Shown here one piece after another: positions 7,985 through 17,604 of a DNA stretch of 64,000 nucleotides. The notes under the pieces are model-generated. The model was not told the DNA's origin and searched no databases. It saw only the letters and a program-made list of their open reading frames with translations. Source of the stretch: Melghirimyces algeriensis (GTDB lineage: Bacteria > Bacillota > Bacilli > Thermoactinomycetales > DSM-45169). Every line of letters begins with the position of its first letter. Position 1 is the stretch's first letter. The stretch is from the NCBI RefSeq assembly GCF_900182565.1, contig NZ_FXTI01000002.1, positions 1-64,000 on the forward strand, written 5' to 3'. Both the position numbers and the translations under genes were made by a program.

Positions 7985-9402
7985 TTGTTCATCCCCTCCG
8001 CTTTCCGCAATTCCTCCACCACTTCATTCAAGAGGCTGGTGGCGCGTTCCAGTTTGGCAATCGCCTCTTCGGCGGAGTCGATGGGATCGGGAAGGTTTTC
8101 GTAGGCGGAAAGGGATTCATCGGCGATGAGGCCCAGGTCCAGGGTATTCCCCTTGGCGCGGATCTCTTCACGTGTAAAGCGGGACCAGCGGGAATCCTTT
8201 ACCTGGGTCCGGTCTTCCGCGGTATAGGCCTTGATAAAGTCGTCAAAGTGGGCTTCGGTGAGGGGGTTCCGTTTGCCGAAGCTGGGCATGTTGGTGCGCA
8301 GGTCGTAGAACCAGACTTCCTGGGTGTTGCCGGTGTCGGTGGTGCCACGCTCAAAGAAGAGCACGTTGGTTTTTACGCCTTGGGCGTAGAAGATCCCCGT
8401 GGGCAAGCGGAGCACGGTGTGCAGGTTGCATTTGTCCATCAGGTCTTCCCGCACACGGCGGCCATCCCCATCCTGAAAGAGAACATTGTCCGGTAGGACG
8501 ACGGCGGCGCGAGCCTTACCGTTTTTCTTGAGTGCACGGTAGATGTGTTGCAGGAAATTGAGCTGTTTGTTGGTGGTGGGAAAGGTCAGATCGTCACGGG
8601 TCGGCCGTTCCCCGCCCCGTTTGGTGCCAAATGGCGGATTGGTAAGGATCACATCCATCTCCCCCATCTCCGCTCCCAAACTGGAAAGGGTGTCGCCCAG
8701 GTGAATTTTCCCTTCGATACCGTGCAAACGGGCATTCATCAGAGCGAGGCGGTGCGTCTCCTGCACCAGTTCACAGCCGGTGAAGGCTTCATGAACCTGA
8801 AAGGTTCTGAGATCCAGCACATCAAAGTAATCATCCGTTTTTTCCTTTACATATTGATCGGCCGCAATCATAAAACCAAAGGTACCCGCGGCCGGGTCAT
8901 TGCACCGCTCACCGGGCTTGGGATCGATCAGTTTGACCATCACGTTGATCAATGGGCGCGGGGTAAAGTATTGACCCGCACCCGATTTCTTTTCACTGGC
9001 GTTTTTCTCCAACAGTCCCTCATACAGATTGCCCAACCCTTCTTCCCGTGCGCTATACCAATCCAAATCATCGATGGAGCGGATGATTTTCTCCAGGTTT
9101 TTGGGCTCGTCGATATTGGTGGAGGCATTGTAGTAAATCTGACGGATCAGGTCATCCTCGGCTTCCGTTCCCAGGTGGGTTAAGAGATCCCGGTAATGTT
9201 GGTACATCTCCTCTCCATGAAGGGAGCGCAGTTGATCCCAGCGGTATTTTTCCGGAATGGCCTCCTCTTGACCGCGCTCTTTCATCATTTTAAGAAACAG
9301 AATGTATGTCAGCTCGGTCACATACTGATGATAGGTAATCCCGTCATCCCGCAGGACATTACATAAATTCCACAGCTTCTGTACAATTTCTTGGGTGTTC
9401 AT
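7981..9402 (-). CDS. hsdM: Type I restriction-modification DNA methyltransferase subunit
   Basis: This 473-residue N6-adenine methyltransferase works with HsdS to protect host DNA. The N-terminal helical domain (about 1-130, starting MNTQEIVQKLWNLCNVLRDDG) is the HsdM_N type. The catalytic domain has the SAM-binding motif I NDPAAGTFGF and the catalytic motif IV TNPPFG, the gamma-type NPPF found in HsdM. Length is normal for the short HsdM class. It is the middle gene of hsdR-hsdM-hsdS, with 21 bases to hsdR and a 4-base overlap with hsdS. Confidence 0.96.
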   Translation of the reverse strand: MNTQEIVQKLWNLCNVLRDDGITYHQYVTELTYILFLKMMKERGQEEAIPEKYRWDQLRSLHGEEMYQHYRDLLTHLGTEAEDDLIRQIYYNASTNIDEPKNLEKIIRSIDDLDWYSAREEGLGNLYEGLLEKNASEKKSGAGQYFTPRPLINVMVKLIDPKPGERCNDPAAGTFGFMIAADQYVKEKTDDYFDVLDLRTFQVHEAFTGCELVQETHRLALMNARLHGIEGKIHLGDTLSSLGAEMGEMDVILTNPPFGTKRGGERPTRDDLTFPTTNKQLNFLQHIYRALKKNGKARAAVVLPDNVLFQDGDGRRVREDLMDKCNLHTVLRLPTGIFYAQGVKTNVLFFERGTTDTGNTQEVWFYDLRTNMPSFGKRNPLTEAHFDDFIKAYTAEDRTQVKDSRWSRFTREEIRAKGNTLDLGLIADESLSAYENLPDPIDSAEEAIAKLERATSLLNEVVEELRKAEGMNK

Positions 9403-9423
9403 CTGGGTTGTCCTTCCTTTCTA

Positions 9424-12400
9424 TCAAGCAAAAAGATCCCGGTTAATCCGGTTAAGCAAGGCTTGGGCCTGTCCTTTTCCAAACACTTTTTCCACTTGGC
9501 GAAACCCTCCATAATCCTGGAAGGGTTCTTCATTAAACACCTGCTGCGCATCCGGTCCCAGAACGCTGTACTGAATCAGGGCTTTTTCAATCCAGCCCAG
9601 CCATCGTTTTTGCACCGGCTTCCAAGCTTGGGATTGACGCAGTTTCTCCATCACTCCCCGAACCCGTTCTTCATGGGAAACCAAAGCCTCTTTCAGCATC
9701 TGTTGGCGGATAAATCCAATAATATCCGCTGCGATCTCTTCACTGGTCATTTCATTCCAGGCGGTACGCAACTTGGATTCCCGATAACCCGCCTTGGCCA
9801 GTTCCCGGCGCAACGCTTTCAGCGATTCCCGCGTCAGATCCGAAGGGCGCTGACATACAAGGCGCAACGCGGGAATCCGATTTTCATTTTCCTGGAGAAA
9901 GCGGTTAAATTCCTTCAGGTATTCCTCCGGTTTGTCCGCATTGCCATAGCCCCGTTCATGACTTAACAGCTCATCGGCGTGTTTAGAGATGTACTTTCGC
10001 CGGGGTTGCGGTGTACGTTGATCGAGGAACTCCAACAAGGGCCCTTCGTTCTCCAGCTTTTTCCCCACCTCTTCTGGGGGGGCTTGTCGCAACCAGCGGG
10101 TAAACGCCTCCACGCTTTGACCACAGAGATCGTGGAAGGTCTCCCGGTCCTGTTCCTGGAAAAAGCGGCGTTTCCGACTCAGTTTCGCCACCAATGTATT
10201 ACTATATCGTTTTTTCTCATCGGTGTCATCGACTTCCCGCAACTCCGCCACCAGTTGGGAGAAGGAGGTATGGGGATTGACCGTTGCCGGTTTCATCCTG
10301 GAGACCGGTTCTAGGGCTTCATACAGGCGCACGGGGTCCCAGATCTCAAAATGCTCTTTTCCTACCCGTTCACAGGGTCGGGTGGCCCGCCCCATCATTT
10401 GCTCATACAGGATACGGGATTTCACCCGGCGAAGGAAAACAATGGTACAAATCTCCGGAACATCAATCCCCGTGGTTAAGAGGTCTACCGTAACGGCCAC
10501 CTTGGGATAAGCTTCATTTTTAAACCGCTTGATCGCCTCTGAAGGCTTGTCAATGGAACCCGTGATCTTCATCACTGTCCGGTCATCCTTCTCCCCCTGC
10601 CATTCAGCCAGCTTTTTTTTGAGGATTCGAACCACCATATCCGCATGGTTGTCGTTGGCGGCAAAAATGAGCGCCTTTTTTCCATCTTCCAGATCGATGT
10701 ATTGCGCCAGTTCATCCAACACGGTTTCATTGAATGATTCCGTAATTACCCGGTTGTTAAACTGATCCAGTTCAATGTTGACCTCATCTTCCAAGGAATC
10801 AATCGTCTCAACGGTGAGCCGCTCCGCATCAAACACTTCTACGGATTCTCCCTTTTCCCAGCGGATGCCCTCTTTTGCCAACCTGGTGGTCAGCTGGTGG
10901 GGAGGGGTATGGTCGATTAGGAAACCGTCCACCACCGCTTCCGTATAACCGTAGTTGTAAATCGGGGAGCCGAAAATCTGTTGCGTATGAAAGGCCGGAG
11001 TGGCCGTCAGACCGATTTTCACTGCATCAAAGTAATCCAACACCCGGCGGTACTGACTGACGTATTCTTGCTGGTCCCGAAAATACATTTCGGTCTCCGT
11101 CATCTCTTTATCCAATTTATATCCCCGGTGGGCTTCATCCACAATAATGCAGTCATACAAGCCCGCGGATGGAATCTGCTCATCATCGTTTTTAAAGAGG
11201 CGTTGCACCATCCCCTGTACCGTTTGGATATGTACTTTCGTCTCCGGATTCGGCTTTTTCTCCTCCAAGCCCTGCAACTCAAAGATCTGTGTAAACGTAC
11301 GCAAGTTTTCCAAAGGAGACTCCTGGAATGCCTTTTCTGCCTGCTCTCCCAGGGCGGTGCGATCCACCAGAAACAGAATGCGCCGAAAGGTTTTGGTTTT
11401 AATGAGGCGGTACAACAGTCCGATCGCCGTCCGGGTTTTCCCGGTGCCGGTGGCCATGGACAGCAACAGCTCCCGCTTTCCTTCGCGAATTCCCTGTTCC
11501 ACAGCCAGAATCGCCTCTTCCTGATACGGACGCAATTGGAGGTAATCCAGGGGTTCATCCTGCAGTTTGGATTGGGCCCCCTCGTCATCCTGTTCCAGCT
11601 TTTCTTTTAAATCATCCGGAGACAGCCAAGCGGGAAGCGCACGGGGATGATGATGACGACTTCTGAGGTCCTGGTACCAGATCCCGGACTGCTCTTCGGC
11701 CTGCTTAAAATAATCCCGCCCGTTGGTGGCGAATATGAAGGGAACATAGTAGTCCCCCCAGGGACCCAAGATCACTTCCGACCCTTTTTTCTCTATATTT
11801 TGACCATAGCGTTTGGCCTGCTCCAAGTGGGAGGGGACATCCTCGCTCATCTTCTTGGCTTCCACCAACCCCACCAACTGCAAACCGACAAACAACGCAT
11901 AATCTGCCGATCCATCCGCCGTGGGCCATTCGGCGATCGCCCGGTTTTTCCCGGATACCGGACGGGCGCCAGTTGCAAAGCGAAGGTGTCTGGAATCGAC
12001 TTCCCACCCGGCCTGCTCCAGCTGACTGTCAATAATGCGACGCGTTTCCTCTTCTGAGAGCTTCACCCGATTTGCCGCCGCGCGGGCTTGTTTCCGACGT
12101 TCCAGTATGTAATTGCGGGTATGGGATTCGTTGCGAATCCGTTCCAATTCCCGTTCAAACTTTTGTTCCAACTTTTCCTGCTCTTGTTGATACTTCGCCT
12201 CCAACTTCCGGCGGATCTCTTCCGGTTCCGGTATTGGAGCCGGCTCCTGAAACCTTTGGGGTTCAAAGGTCCAATCCCCATAGGTTTGCATAAACCAGAC
12301 AGCCAGTTTATATGCCACTTCCAAGACGGTCCGCGCTTCCTGATACGTTCCGGTTGCGTCATGTACCGCAGGATTTCCCTTCTTGCGCAGGGAATGAAAC

Positions 12401-12645
12401 ATTCCCATCACTTCTTGCGGCAAATCCCCCTCACGACGCAATGCGCGTAAGCGTTCCACCTGTGTATGAGGCTGAGGTGGTCCCAATTTTTCCTCTTCAT
12501 AGATGATTTTCGCCATGGTTTCCCCAAACAAACGCAATTTAAACAATGTGGTATTGGGATCGGGATGCAGATTCCGCTCTGCTGCCTCCCCCAGCTTGGT
12601 CAAAAGAGGCCATTGCTGAAGAAATTGAAAATTGCTCTCTCCCAT
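9424..12645 (-). CDS. hsdR: Type I restriction endonuclease/translocase subunit
   Basis: This 1073-residue motor and nuclease subunit has the following parts. An N-terminal helical domain (about 1-120) looks like a DUF4145-type adaptor. A PD-(D/E)XK nuclease follows, with D in SADYALF and EAKK. The helicase core shows Walker A ATGTGKT, the DEAH box VDEAHRGY, motif III GLTATPAF and motifs V-VI (TTGIDVPE and QMMGRATR). An EcoEI-type C-terminal domain follows. I chose ATG 12645, since AAGAGGTG lies six bases upstream; a GTG at 12654 is also in frame. It is the first gene of the operon. All motifs are intact, so the system looks functional. Confidence 0.95.
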   Translation of the reverse strand: MGESNFQFLQQWPLLTKLGEAAERNLHPDPNTTLFKLRLFGETMAKIIYEEEKLGPPQPHTQVERLRALRREGDLPQEVMGMFHSLRKKGNPAVHDATGTYQEARTVLEVAYKLAVWFMQTYGDWTFEPQRFQEPAPIPEPEEIRRKLEAKYQQEQEKLEQKFERELERIRNESHTRNYILERRKQARAAANRVKLSEEETRRIIDSQLEQAGWEVDSRHLRFATGARPVSGKNRAIAEWPTADGSADYALFVGLQLVGLVEAKKMSEDVPSHLEQAKRYGQNIEKKGSEVILGPWGDYYVPFIFATNGRDYFKQAEEQSGIWYQDLRSRHHHPRALPAWLSPDDLKEKLEQDDEGAQSKLQDEPLDYLQLRPYQEEAILAVEQGIREGKRELLLSMATGTGKTRTAIGLLYRLIKTKTFRRILFLVDRTALGEQAEKAFQESPLENLRTFTQIFELQGLEEKKPNPETKVHIQTVQGMVQRLFKNDDEQIPSAGLYDCIIVDEAHRGYKLDKEMTETEMYFRDQQEYVSQYRRVLDYFDAVKIGLTATPAFHTQQIFGSPIYNYGYTEAVVDGFLIDHTPPHQLTTRLAKEGIRWEKGESVEVFDAERLTVETIDSLEDEVNIELDQFNNRVITESFNETVLDELAQYIDLEDGKKALIFAANDNHADMVVRILKKKLAEWQGEKDDRTVMKITGSIDKPSEAIKRFKNEAYPKVAVTVDLLTTGIDVPEICTIVFLRRVKSRILYEQMMGRATRPCERVGKEHFEIWDPVRLYEALEPVSRMKPATVNPHTSFSQLVAELREVDDTDEKKRYSNTLVAKLSRKRRFFQEQDRETFHDLCGQSVEAFTRWLRQAPPEEVGKKLENEGPLLEFLDQRTPQPRRKYISKHADELLSHERGYGNADKPEEYLKEFNRFLQENENRIPALRLVCQRPSDLTRESLKALRRELAKAGYRESKLRTAWNEMTSEEIAADIIGFIRQQMLKEALVSHEERVRGVMEKLRQSQAWKPVQKRWLGWIEKALIQYSVLGPDAQQVFNEEPFQDYGGFRQVEKVFGKGQAQALLNRINRDLFA

Positions 12646-12817
12646 GGCTTTCACCTCTTGTTGAATAGTTTACAAATTCATTATAGCAGAGCAAATGATA
12701 GATTTTTATTCGTTTTTTCGTATTTAAGATATCGGAAATATAATCTCCGATTGGCAACCTGGTTGTAGGATATGGATATAATGCAGTAAACTAAAACCGT
12801 ATAACAATTGAATATGG

Positions 12818-13030
12818 ACAGCGTATAATAAACGGAGTTTATTTTTATTTCGTATAACGAAACAAGTCGTCGACCTCCAATCATGTAAAAACCCCTGGGG
12901 GTCGACGACAATTTCCAAAGAACGAAATCACTTGGTATAAAGGGAAAAAACCGTACCCGGTTGTTTCGACAACATTTTTTCTGTATGATGGAAGTGTCAG
13001 GGAAATCCCTTTGTTTTGCGGTTGAAATGG
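12818..13030 (+). promoter_or_regulatory. CRISPR leader of array 2
   Basis: This 213-bp copy of the array 1 leader differs at scattered positions only. The inverted repeat is kept with one change: GTCGTCGACCTCC at 12866-12878 and GGGGGTCGACGAC at 12897-12909. It ends directly at the first repeat (13031). Confidence 0.88.
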
Positions 13031-15876
13031 GTTTTAGATCTACCTATGAGGAATTGAAACTCGCCATAGTTCGTACTAAAATACCCATTTTGGTCTTGTG
13101 TTTTAGATCTACCTATGAGGAATTGAAACTTGCTAAAAGACAAGGAAAATATAAGGGACGGCCACCGAGTTTTAGATCTACCTATGAGGAATTGAAACTG
13201 ATACCAATGAATCCATCTCCTGTACTTTGCTCCCGTTTTAGATCTACCTATGAGGAATTGAAACTACGTAAAGCCCATTCATATTCTCGATTATCAATTT
13301 CTGGTTTTAGATCTACCTATGAGGAATTGAAACCAGGCTCACGATCATATTCCCTGTACAGCCACCGCGTTTTAGATCTACCTATGAGGAATTGAAACGG
13401 TATTAAGGGTTTTTCGTATGTGCTGGAGCTTTTGGGGTTTTAGATCTACCTATGAGGAATTGAAACTTTTTGAAGAAGGAACAGAAACAGACTGGATGTT
13501 GGATCCGTTTTAGATCTACCTATGAGGAATTGAAACCCATTGGCAATGTGTTGTTTGTATCTGGGATAGACCTGTTTTAGATCTACCTATGAGGAATTGA
13601 AACTCAACTTCCAAACGAACAAAAACAAACAGATGGGCGAGTTTTAGATCTACCTATGAGGAATTGAAACAAGAATACCTTCACAGAGAAGGACAAAAAC
13701 GACGAGTTTTAGATCTACCTATGAGGAATTGAAACCTAGTTAACTGTCAACACCTAAATTCCTATTTAGTGTTTTAGATCTACCTATGAGGAATTGAAAC
13801 TCTGGTCACGTATTCCAAAAGTAATGGATTCTCAAAAAAGTTTTAGATCTACCTATGAGGAATTGAAACTATCCTTACAGCAAAGATCCGGTACAATATG
13901 AAGCGGGTTTTAGATCTACCTATGAGGAATTGAAACAAGCTATAGCTATCCCGATCCAGATAACCATATCTGTTTTAGATCTACCTATGAGGAATTGAAA
14001 CCCTTAAACCGGTTATCTCCCACTTTTTTAAGATGGCCGGTTTTAGATCTACCTATGAGGAATTGAAACATGGACATGGCCCACGCAACGGAAGAAACGG
14101 ACGTCAACGTTTTAGATCTACCTATGAGGAATTGAAACCTCATAATATTTGCTTCCTTTGCAATGAGGAGAAAATGTTTTAGATCTACCTATGAGGAATT
14201 GAAACAATCAATGACGAAGCCCTTCCAGTTGTCATTCTGGAGTTTTAGATCTACCTATGAGGAATTGAAACTATCGTTCGAGTGCTGCTTGTTTGTGATC
14301 CTCCGGGTTTTAGATCTACCTATGAGGAATTGAAACCATCATTCTGAAACTTCAAGAGGGGAATGTTCATCTCAGGTTTTAGATCTACCTATGAGGAATT
14401 GAAACTAGGACGATCAGCGCTGGTTGTGGTCAACATAGTGATCTTGTTTTAGATCTACCTATGAGGAATTGAAACTAATCGTCGTATCTCTCATTCCGGT
14501 ATGCCTTCCAATGTTTTAGATCTACCTATGAGGAATTGAAACTCTGAACATATACAAAAGAAAGCAGTGCTCTTAATTTGAGTTTTAGATCTACCTATGA
14601 GGAATTGAAACGGTTGTCATTACAAATGTTTTCTGTGTCCGTCCCGGTTTTAGATCTACCTATGAGGAATTGAAACAAGCTGTTGACTACACTTGGAGGT
14701 CAAGCGACAGTGTTTTAGATCTACCTATGAGGAATTGAAACCTAAGTAATTCATGATAATTTGTTAAGGAGCGCCCAAGTTTTAGATCTACCTATGAGGA
14801 ATTGAAACATAGGACATAAGCCGGAAACTGTTTCCCGGATGATGTCTTGTTTTAGATCTACCTATGAGGAATTGAAACTTGCGAAAATCTGGTCCAATCG
14901 TTTACTGGCTCATTTGGTTTTAGATCTACCTATGAGGAATTGAAACTTGACATCCCGGATTCAGACATCGAAGCAGAAATTACGAGTTTTAGATCTACCT
15001 ATGAGGAATTGAAACTCACGATGGCGACCGAGTAGATTTGCCTATGGCGCGTTTTAGATCTACCTATGAGGAATTGAAACCCATATGATCTCACAGCTAC
15101 GGACTGGTACGGTATTCGTTTTAGATCTACCTATGAGGAATTGAAACAAGCTGTTGACTACACTTGGAGGTCAAGCGACAGTGTTTTAGATCTACCTATG
15201 AGGAATTGAAACCTAAGTAATTCATGATAATTTGTTAAGGAGCGCCCAAGTTTTAGATCTACCTATGAGGAATTGAAACATAGGACATAAGCCGGAAACT
15301 GTTTCCCGGATGATGTCTTGTTTTAGATCTACCTATGAGGAATTGAAACTTGCGAAAATCTGGTCCAATCGTTTACTGGCTCATTTGGTTTTAGATCTAC
15401 CTATGAGGAATTGAAACTTGACATCCCGGATTCAGACATCGAAGCAGAAATTACGAGTTTTAGATCTACCTATGAGGAATTGAAACTCACGATGGCGACC
15501 GAGTAGATTTGCCTATGGCGCGTTTTAGATCTACCTATGAGGAATTGAAACCCATATGATCTCACAGCTACGGACTGGTACGGTATTCGTTTTAGATCTA
15601 CCTATGAGGAATTGAAACATTGCTTTTCCGGCTGTATCTTTCGATACTCCGGCGTTTTAGATCTACCTATGAGGAATTGAAACACTCGTTGTTTTCGACC
15701 CTTTGCATCGCTTCCTCCGGGTTTTAGATCTACCTATGAGGAATTGAAACGACAACAAGTATGTACGTTTCTGAAGTCGATCTTCAACTTGTTCTAGACC
15801 TACCTATGAGGAATGGAAGAAGCTCTAACTCTTTCACACTAGATTTTGGGATTGCTTCATCGCTTTTATATCTACC
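13031..15876 (+). CRISPR. CRISPR array 2, 43 repeats / 42 spacers
   Basis: It has the same 30-bp repeat as array 1. Forty-one copies are intact (13031 to 15750), then a diverged copy at 15791-15820 (GTTCTAGACC, ending GGAAG) and a stub at 15863-15876. Spacers are 35-40 bp. The leader is at the left and decay at the right, so transcription runs on the plus strand. Seven consecutive spacers occur twice in tandem (14677-15147 and 15148-15618). One spacer (13604-13640) is a close variant of an array 1 spacer (5489-5525). No cas genes are adjacent. Confidence 0.98.
14677..15618 (+). repeat. Exact tandem duplication of seven spacer-repeat units
   Basis: Block 14677-15147 (471 bp) is followed directly by an apparently identical block at 15148-15618. 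Both begin with the spacer AAGCTGTTGACTACACTTGG and run through the same seven spacers in the same order, ending with the spacer that starts CCATATGATC. The simplest reading is unequal recombination between repeats. Confidence 0.93.
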
Positions 15877-15881
15877 AAAAC

Positions 15882-15921
15882 AAAAATCCGGGTAGGGGTC
15901 TTCCCCCGCACCCGGATTTGC
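15882..15921 (+). terminator. Hairpin at the end of array 2
   Basis: AAATCCGGGT pairs with ACCCGGATTT around a GC-rich loop, six bases after the last repeat stub. It is homologous to the stronger hairpin after array 1 but lacks the long T-run, so termination may be weaker. Confidence 0.6.
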
Positions 15922-15994
15922 TGTCGTTTAAAGCGTATTTCACGGAAATAAATTTACCTTCTCTAACCTAATTCGAATTTTCTTTGTCCCATTC

Positions 15995-16310
15995 AATAAA
16001 GTATCCCCTTCCTATCGCGTGCAGAACATCGCAAACCATTCAGCAAAAATCTCAATATCCTTGGAGAGCTGCACCAGGAGACAAATCCTGATCGTTGATG
16101 GGTGTGTCCGCAAATGTCTTTCAAAAAACACAACCAGGACTTCGGCAATGTGAGTGGCGACTCCAACCAACTTCGACGCAATTGAGGACAGGTGGATGAT
16201 CCCGATACGTTCGATATGCTGGATCTCGAAGACATGACCGATAAACAGGAAATCGCTCTAATGCGGGAACTGATAAATCGGATGCTAAAAGAAGAGAATG
16301 AAGGGAATTC
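15995..16310 (+). pseudogene. Decayed coding remnant, family unknown
   Basis: Three short plus-strand stretches in different frames read like pieces of one polar protein. They are PFLSRAEHRKPFSKNLNILG (about 16005-16097), MSFKKHNQDFGNVSGDSNQL (from about 16112) and VDDPDTFDMLDLEDMTDKQE running to MLKEENEGN (16192-16310). Stops and frame changes separate them. The far end overlaps the minus-strand gene at 16285. I do not recognise the family, and minus-strand frames are also partly open, so this is a tentative call. It fits a worn mobile or phage gene beside an integrase. Confidence 0.25.
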
Positions 16311-16602
16311 CATAAGTGATATCCCGGTCGTCTACCGTTGCATCCACTCGATCCTGGTCATCGACGGTGTTCAGATTACGGCTAACCGTATTGTACCAAC
16401 CGGTTACCCCTCCGAACCCAGCATTGGATTTGTTATGGGAACTCCAGTAATTCTGCCGGTTTTCTCCTACAAATATACCTGAAGCGGTATCCACGTCATT
16501 CACATTGATCGAATCAAACTGGACCCACATACCCTGTTTCGGCACCACCCACCGGGTTTTTATTATGTTATGACACTGGGCATTCACCTGTAACGATTGC
16601 AT
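16285..16602 (-). CDS. Small GerPA/GerPF-like spore protein (tentative)
   Basis: The protein has up to 105 residues; the part from MWVQFDSINVNDVDTASGIF onward looks conserved. The pattern (short beta stretch INVN, a glycine-rich segment, SNAGFGG, NTVSRN, then D-D-rich VDATVDDRD) resembles the GerPA/GerPF family of small spore germination proteins, but the match is from memory and not strong. The start at 16602 lies two bases after the stop of the DUF421 gene, so both are probably co-transcribed. No good ribosome site is seen, which fits translational coupling. An internal ATG would give about 80 residues. Confidence 0.45.
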   Translation of the reverse strand: MQSLQVNAQCHNIIKTRWVVPKQGMWVQFDSINVNDVDTASGIFVGENRQNYWSSHNKSNAGFGGVTGWYNTVSRNLNTVDDQDRVDATVDDRDITYGIPFILFF

Positions 16603-16604
16603 CT

Positions 16605-17306
16605 CTAGTGAGCCAAATTGGGGGTTTGATCGCCCCGCTTATCAATATACAGAGTACCGTCGTTCTGGATTTCAGCATAAAAAATATCCTCGATCCGTGT
16701 ACCTGATTGTTGCAGTTGGGCGTTTAACCATTCCGGTGTCAGGTTCAACTCCTTCAAATTCCTTTGGATGACTTTTCCGTCCGTGATGATTTCCGTGGGC
16801 ATATAGAGTGGCTTCACCGTCATCACATTCATATCTTGCTTCGTCACCGACTGTTTTTCCGGTTTTTTAATGACCGATAGTTTCCCATTGGGTTCTAAAA
16901 CCGCTTGATCCACATCGTTTACGGAGTATATGTTTTTCTCCCGAAGCAACATATTTAGATCATCCATGCTTAACCTCAGACCCTGCATAGCTTTCTCCAA
17001 TATTTTTCCATCCCGGATCACAATGGTAGGCTCCCCATCAACAGCGATCCGTGCCTTAGGTGATTTCAGTGCCAAATATCCAATGATAACGGTTAAAGCT
17101 GACCAGCCGATCAGGCTGGCTGCTCCCCTAGGTAGTGAAATACCGGGATCCAAAGAAACGATAGCGGCCAACGAACCAATGGTAATCCCTGTAATATAGT
17201 GAAAAAACGTTAGCTGACTCATTTGCTTTTTCCCCATCCAACGTGTCATCACTAACAAAACAAGAAATGAAAACAATGTCCTACCCAAAGTGATCAGAAC
17301 CTCCAT
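16605..17306 (-). CDS. DUF421 (YetF-family) membrane protein
   Basis: This 233-residue protein has three N-terminal membrane helices (about 5-22, 35-55, 62-82) followed by a cytoplasmic part. The sequence TRWMGKKQMSQLTFFHYITG is the hallmark of the YetF/YcaP DUF421 family. The C-terminal region has the duplicated segments IAVDGEPTIVIRDGKIL...LRLSMDDLNMLLREKNI and PTEIITDGKVIQRNLKEL. Members are common in spore formers, and several Bacillus paralogues are linked to sporulation; the molecular role is unsettled. It lies just upstream of the GerPA-like gene in a likely two-gene unit. Confidence 0.88.
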   Translation of the reverse strand: MEVLITLGRTLFSFLVLLVMTRWMGKKQMSQLTFFHYITGITIGSLAAIVSLDPGISLPRGAASLIGWSALTVIIGYLALKSPKARIAVDGEPTIVIRDGKILEKAMQGLRLSMDDLNMLLREKNIYSVNDVDQAVLEPNGKLSVIKKPEKQSVTKQDMNVMTVKPLYMPTEIITDGKVIQRNLKELNLTPEWLNAQLQQSGTRIEDIFYAEIQNDGTLYIDKRGDQTPNLAH

Positions 17307-17527
17307 ATCACAATCCCTCCACTTTCACTTTATGGTTAGCCTGTGTAATCCATTGAAAAATACTCAGATTCTCTCAATAAAGGTTCCTCTGCGGATGTTT
17401 TATACCGGATGAATCAATTAACCGCGCCTATTTATTTAAGCCCCGTGATTACTCTATTTGGCATATCATCGTGAACAACGTCAACGCTTAAGCCTCACGA
17501 CAAAACCCCACCATCCAGAGATGCCTT

Positions 17528-17568
17528 TGCTATAATGGAATAGGTGAGTCTTTCCAAGACTCACTTTT
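17528..17568 (+). promoter_or_regulatory. Extended -10 promoter with 5' hairpin before the integrase
   Basis: TGCTATAAT (17528-17536) is an extended -10 element. From about the expected start of the RNA, GTGAGTCTT and AAGACTCAC form a 9-bp stem (17544-17564) followed by TTTT. Such a hairpin could act as an early terminator or as a 5' stabiliser of the integrase mRNA. The -35 region is poor. Confidence 0.5.
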
Positions 17569-17604
17569 CAGTCGATAGAACAAAATACGAAATCAGGTGA
17601 TAGG

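Noticed and set aside
8545..9183. 212-codon plus-strand frame opposite hsdM
   Set aside because: It lies wholly within hsdM, which has all its motifs; it is a shadow frame.
15993..16313. Minus-strand 106-codon open frame
   Set aside because: Ser/Arg-rich composition looks like the antisense of the polar plus-strand remnant, and there is no ribosome site.
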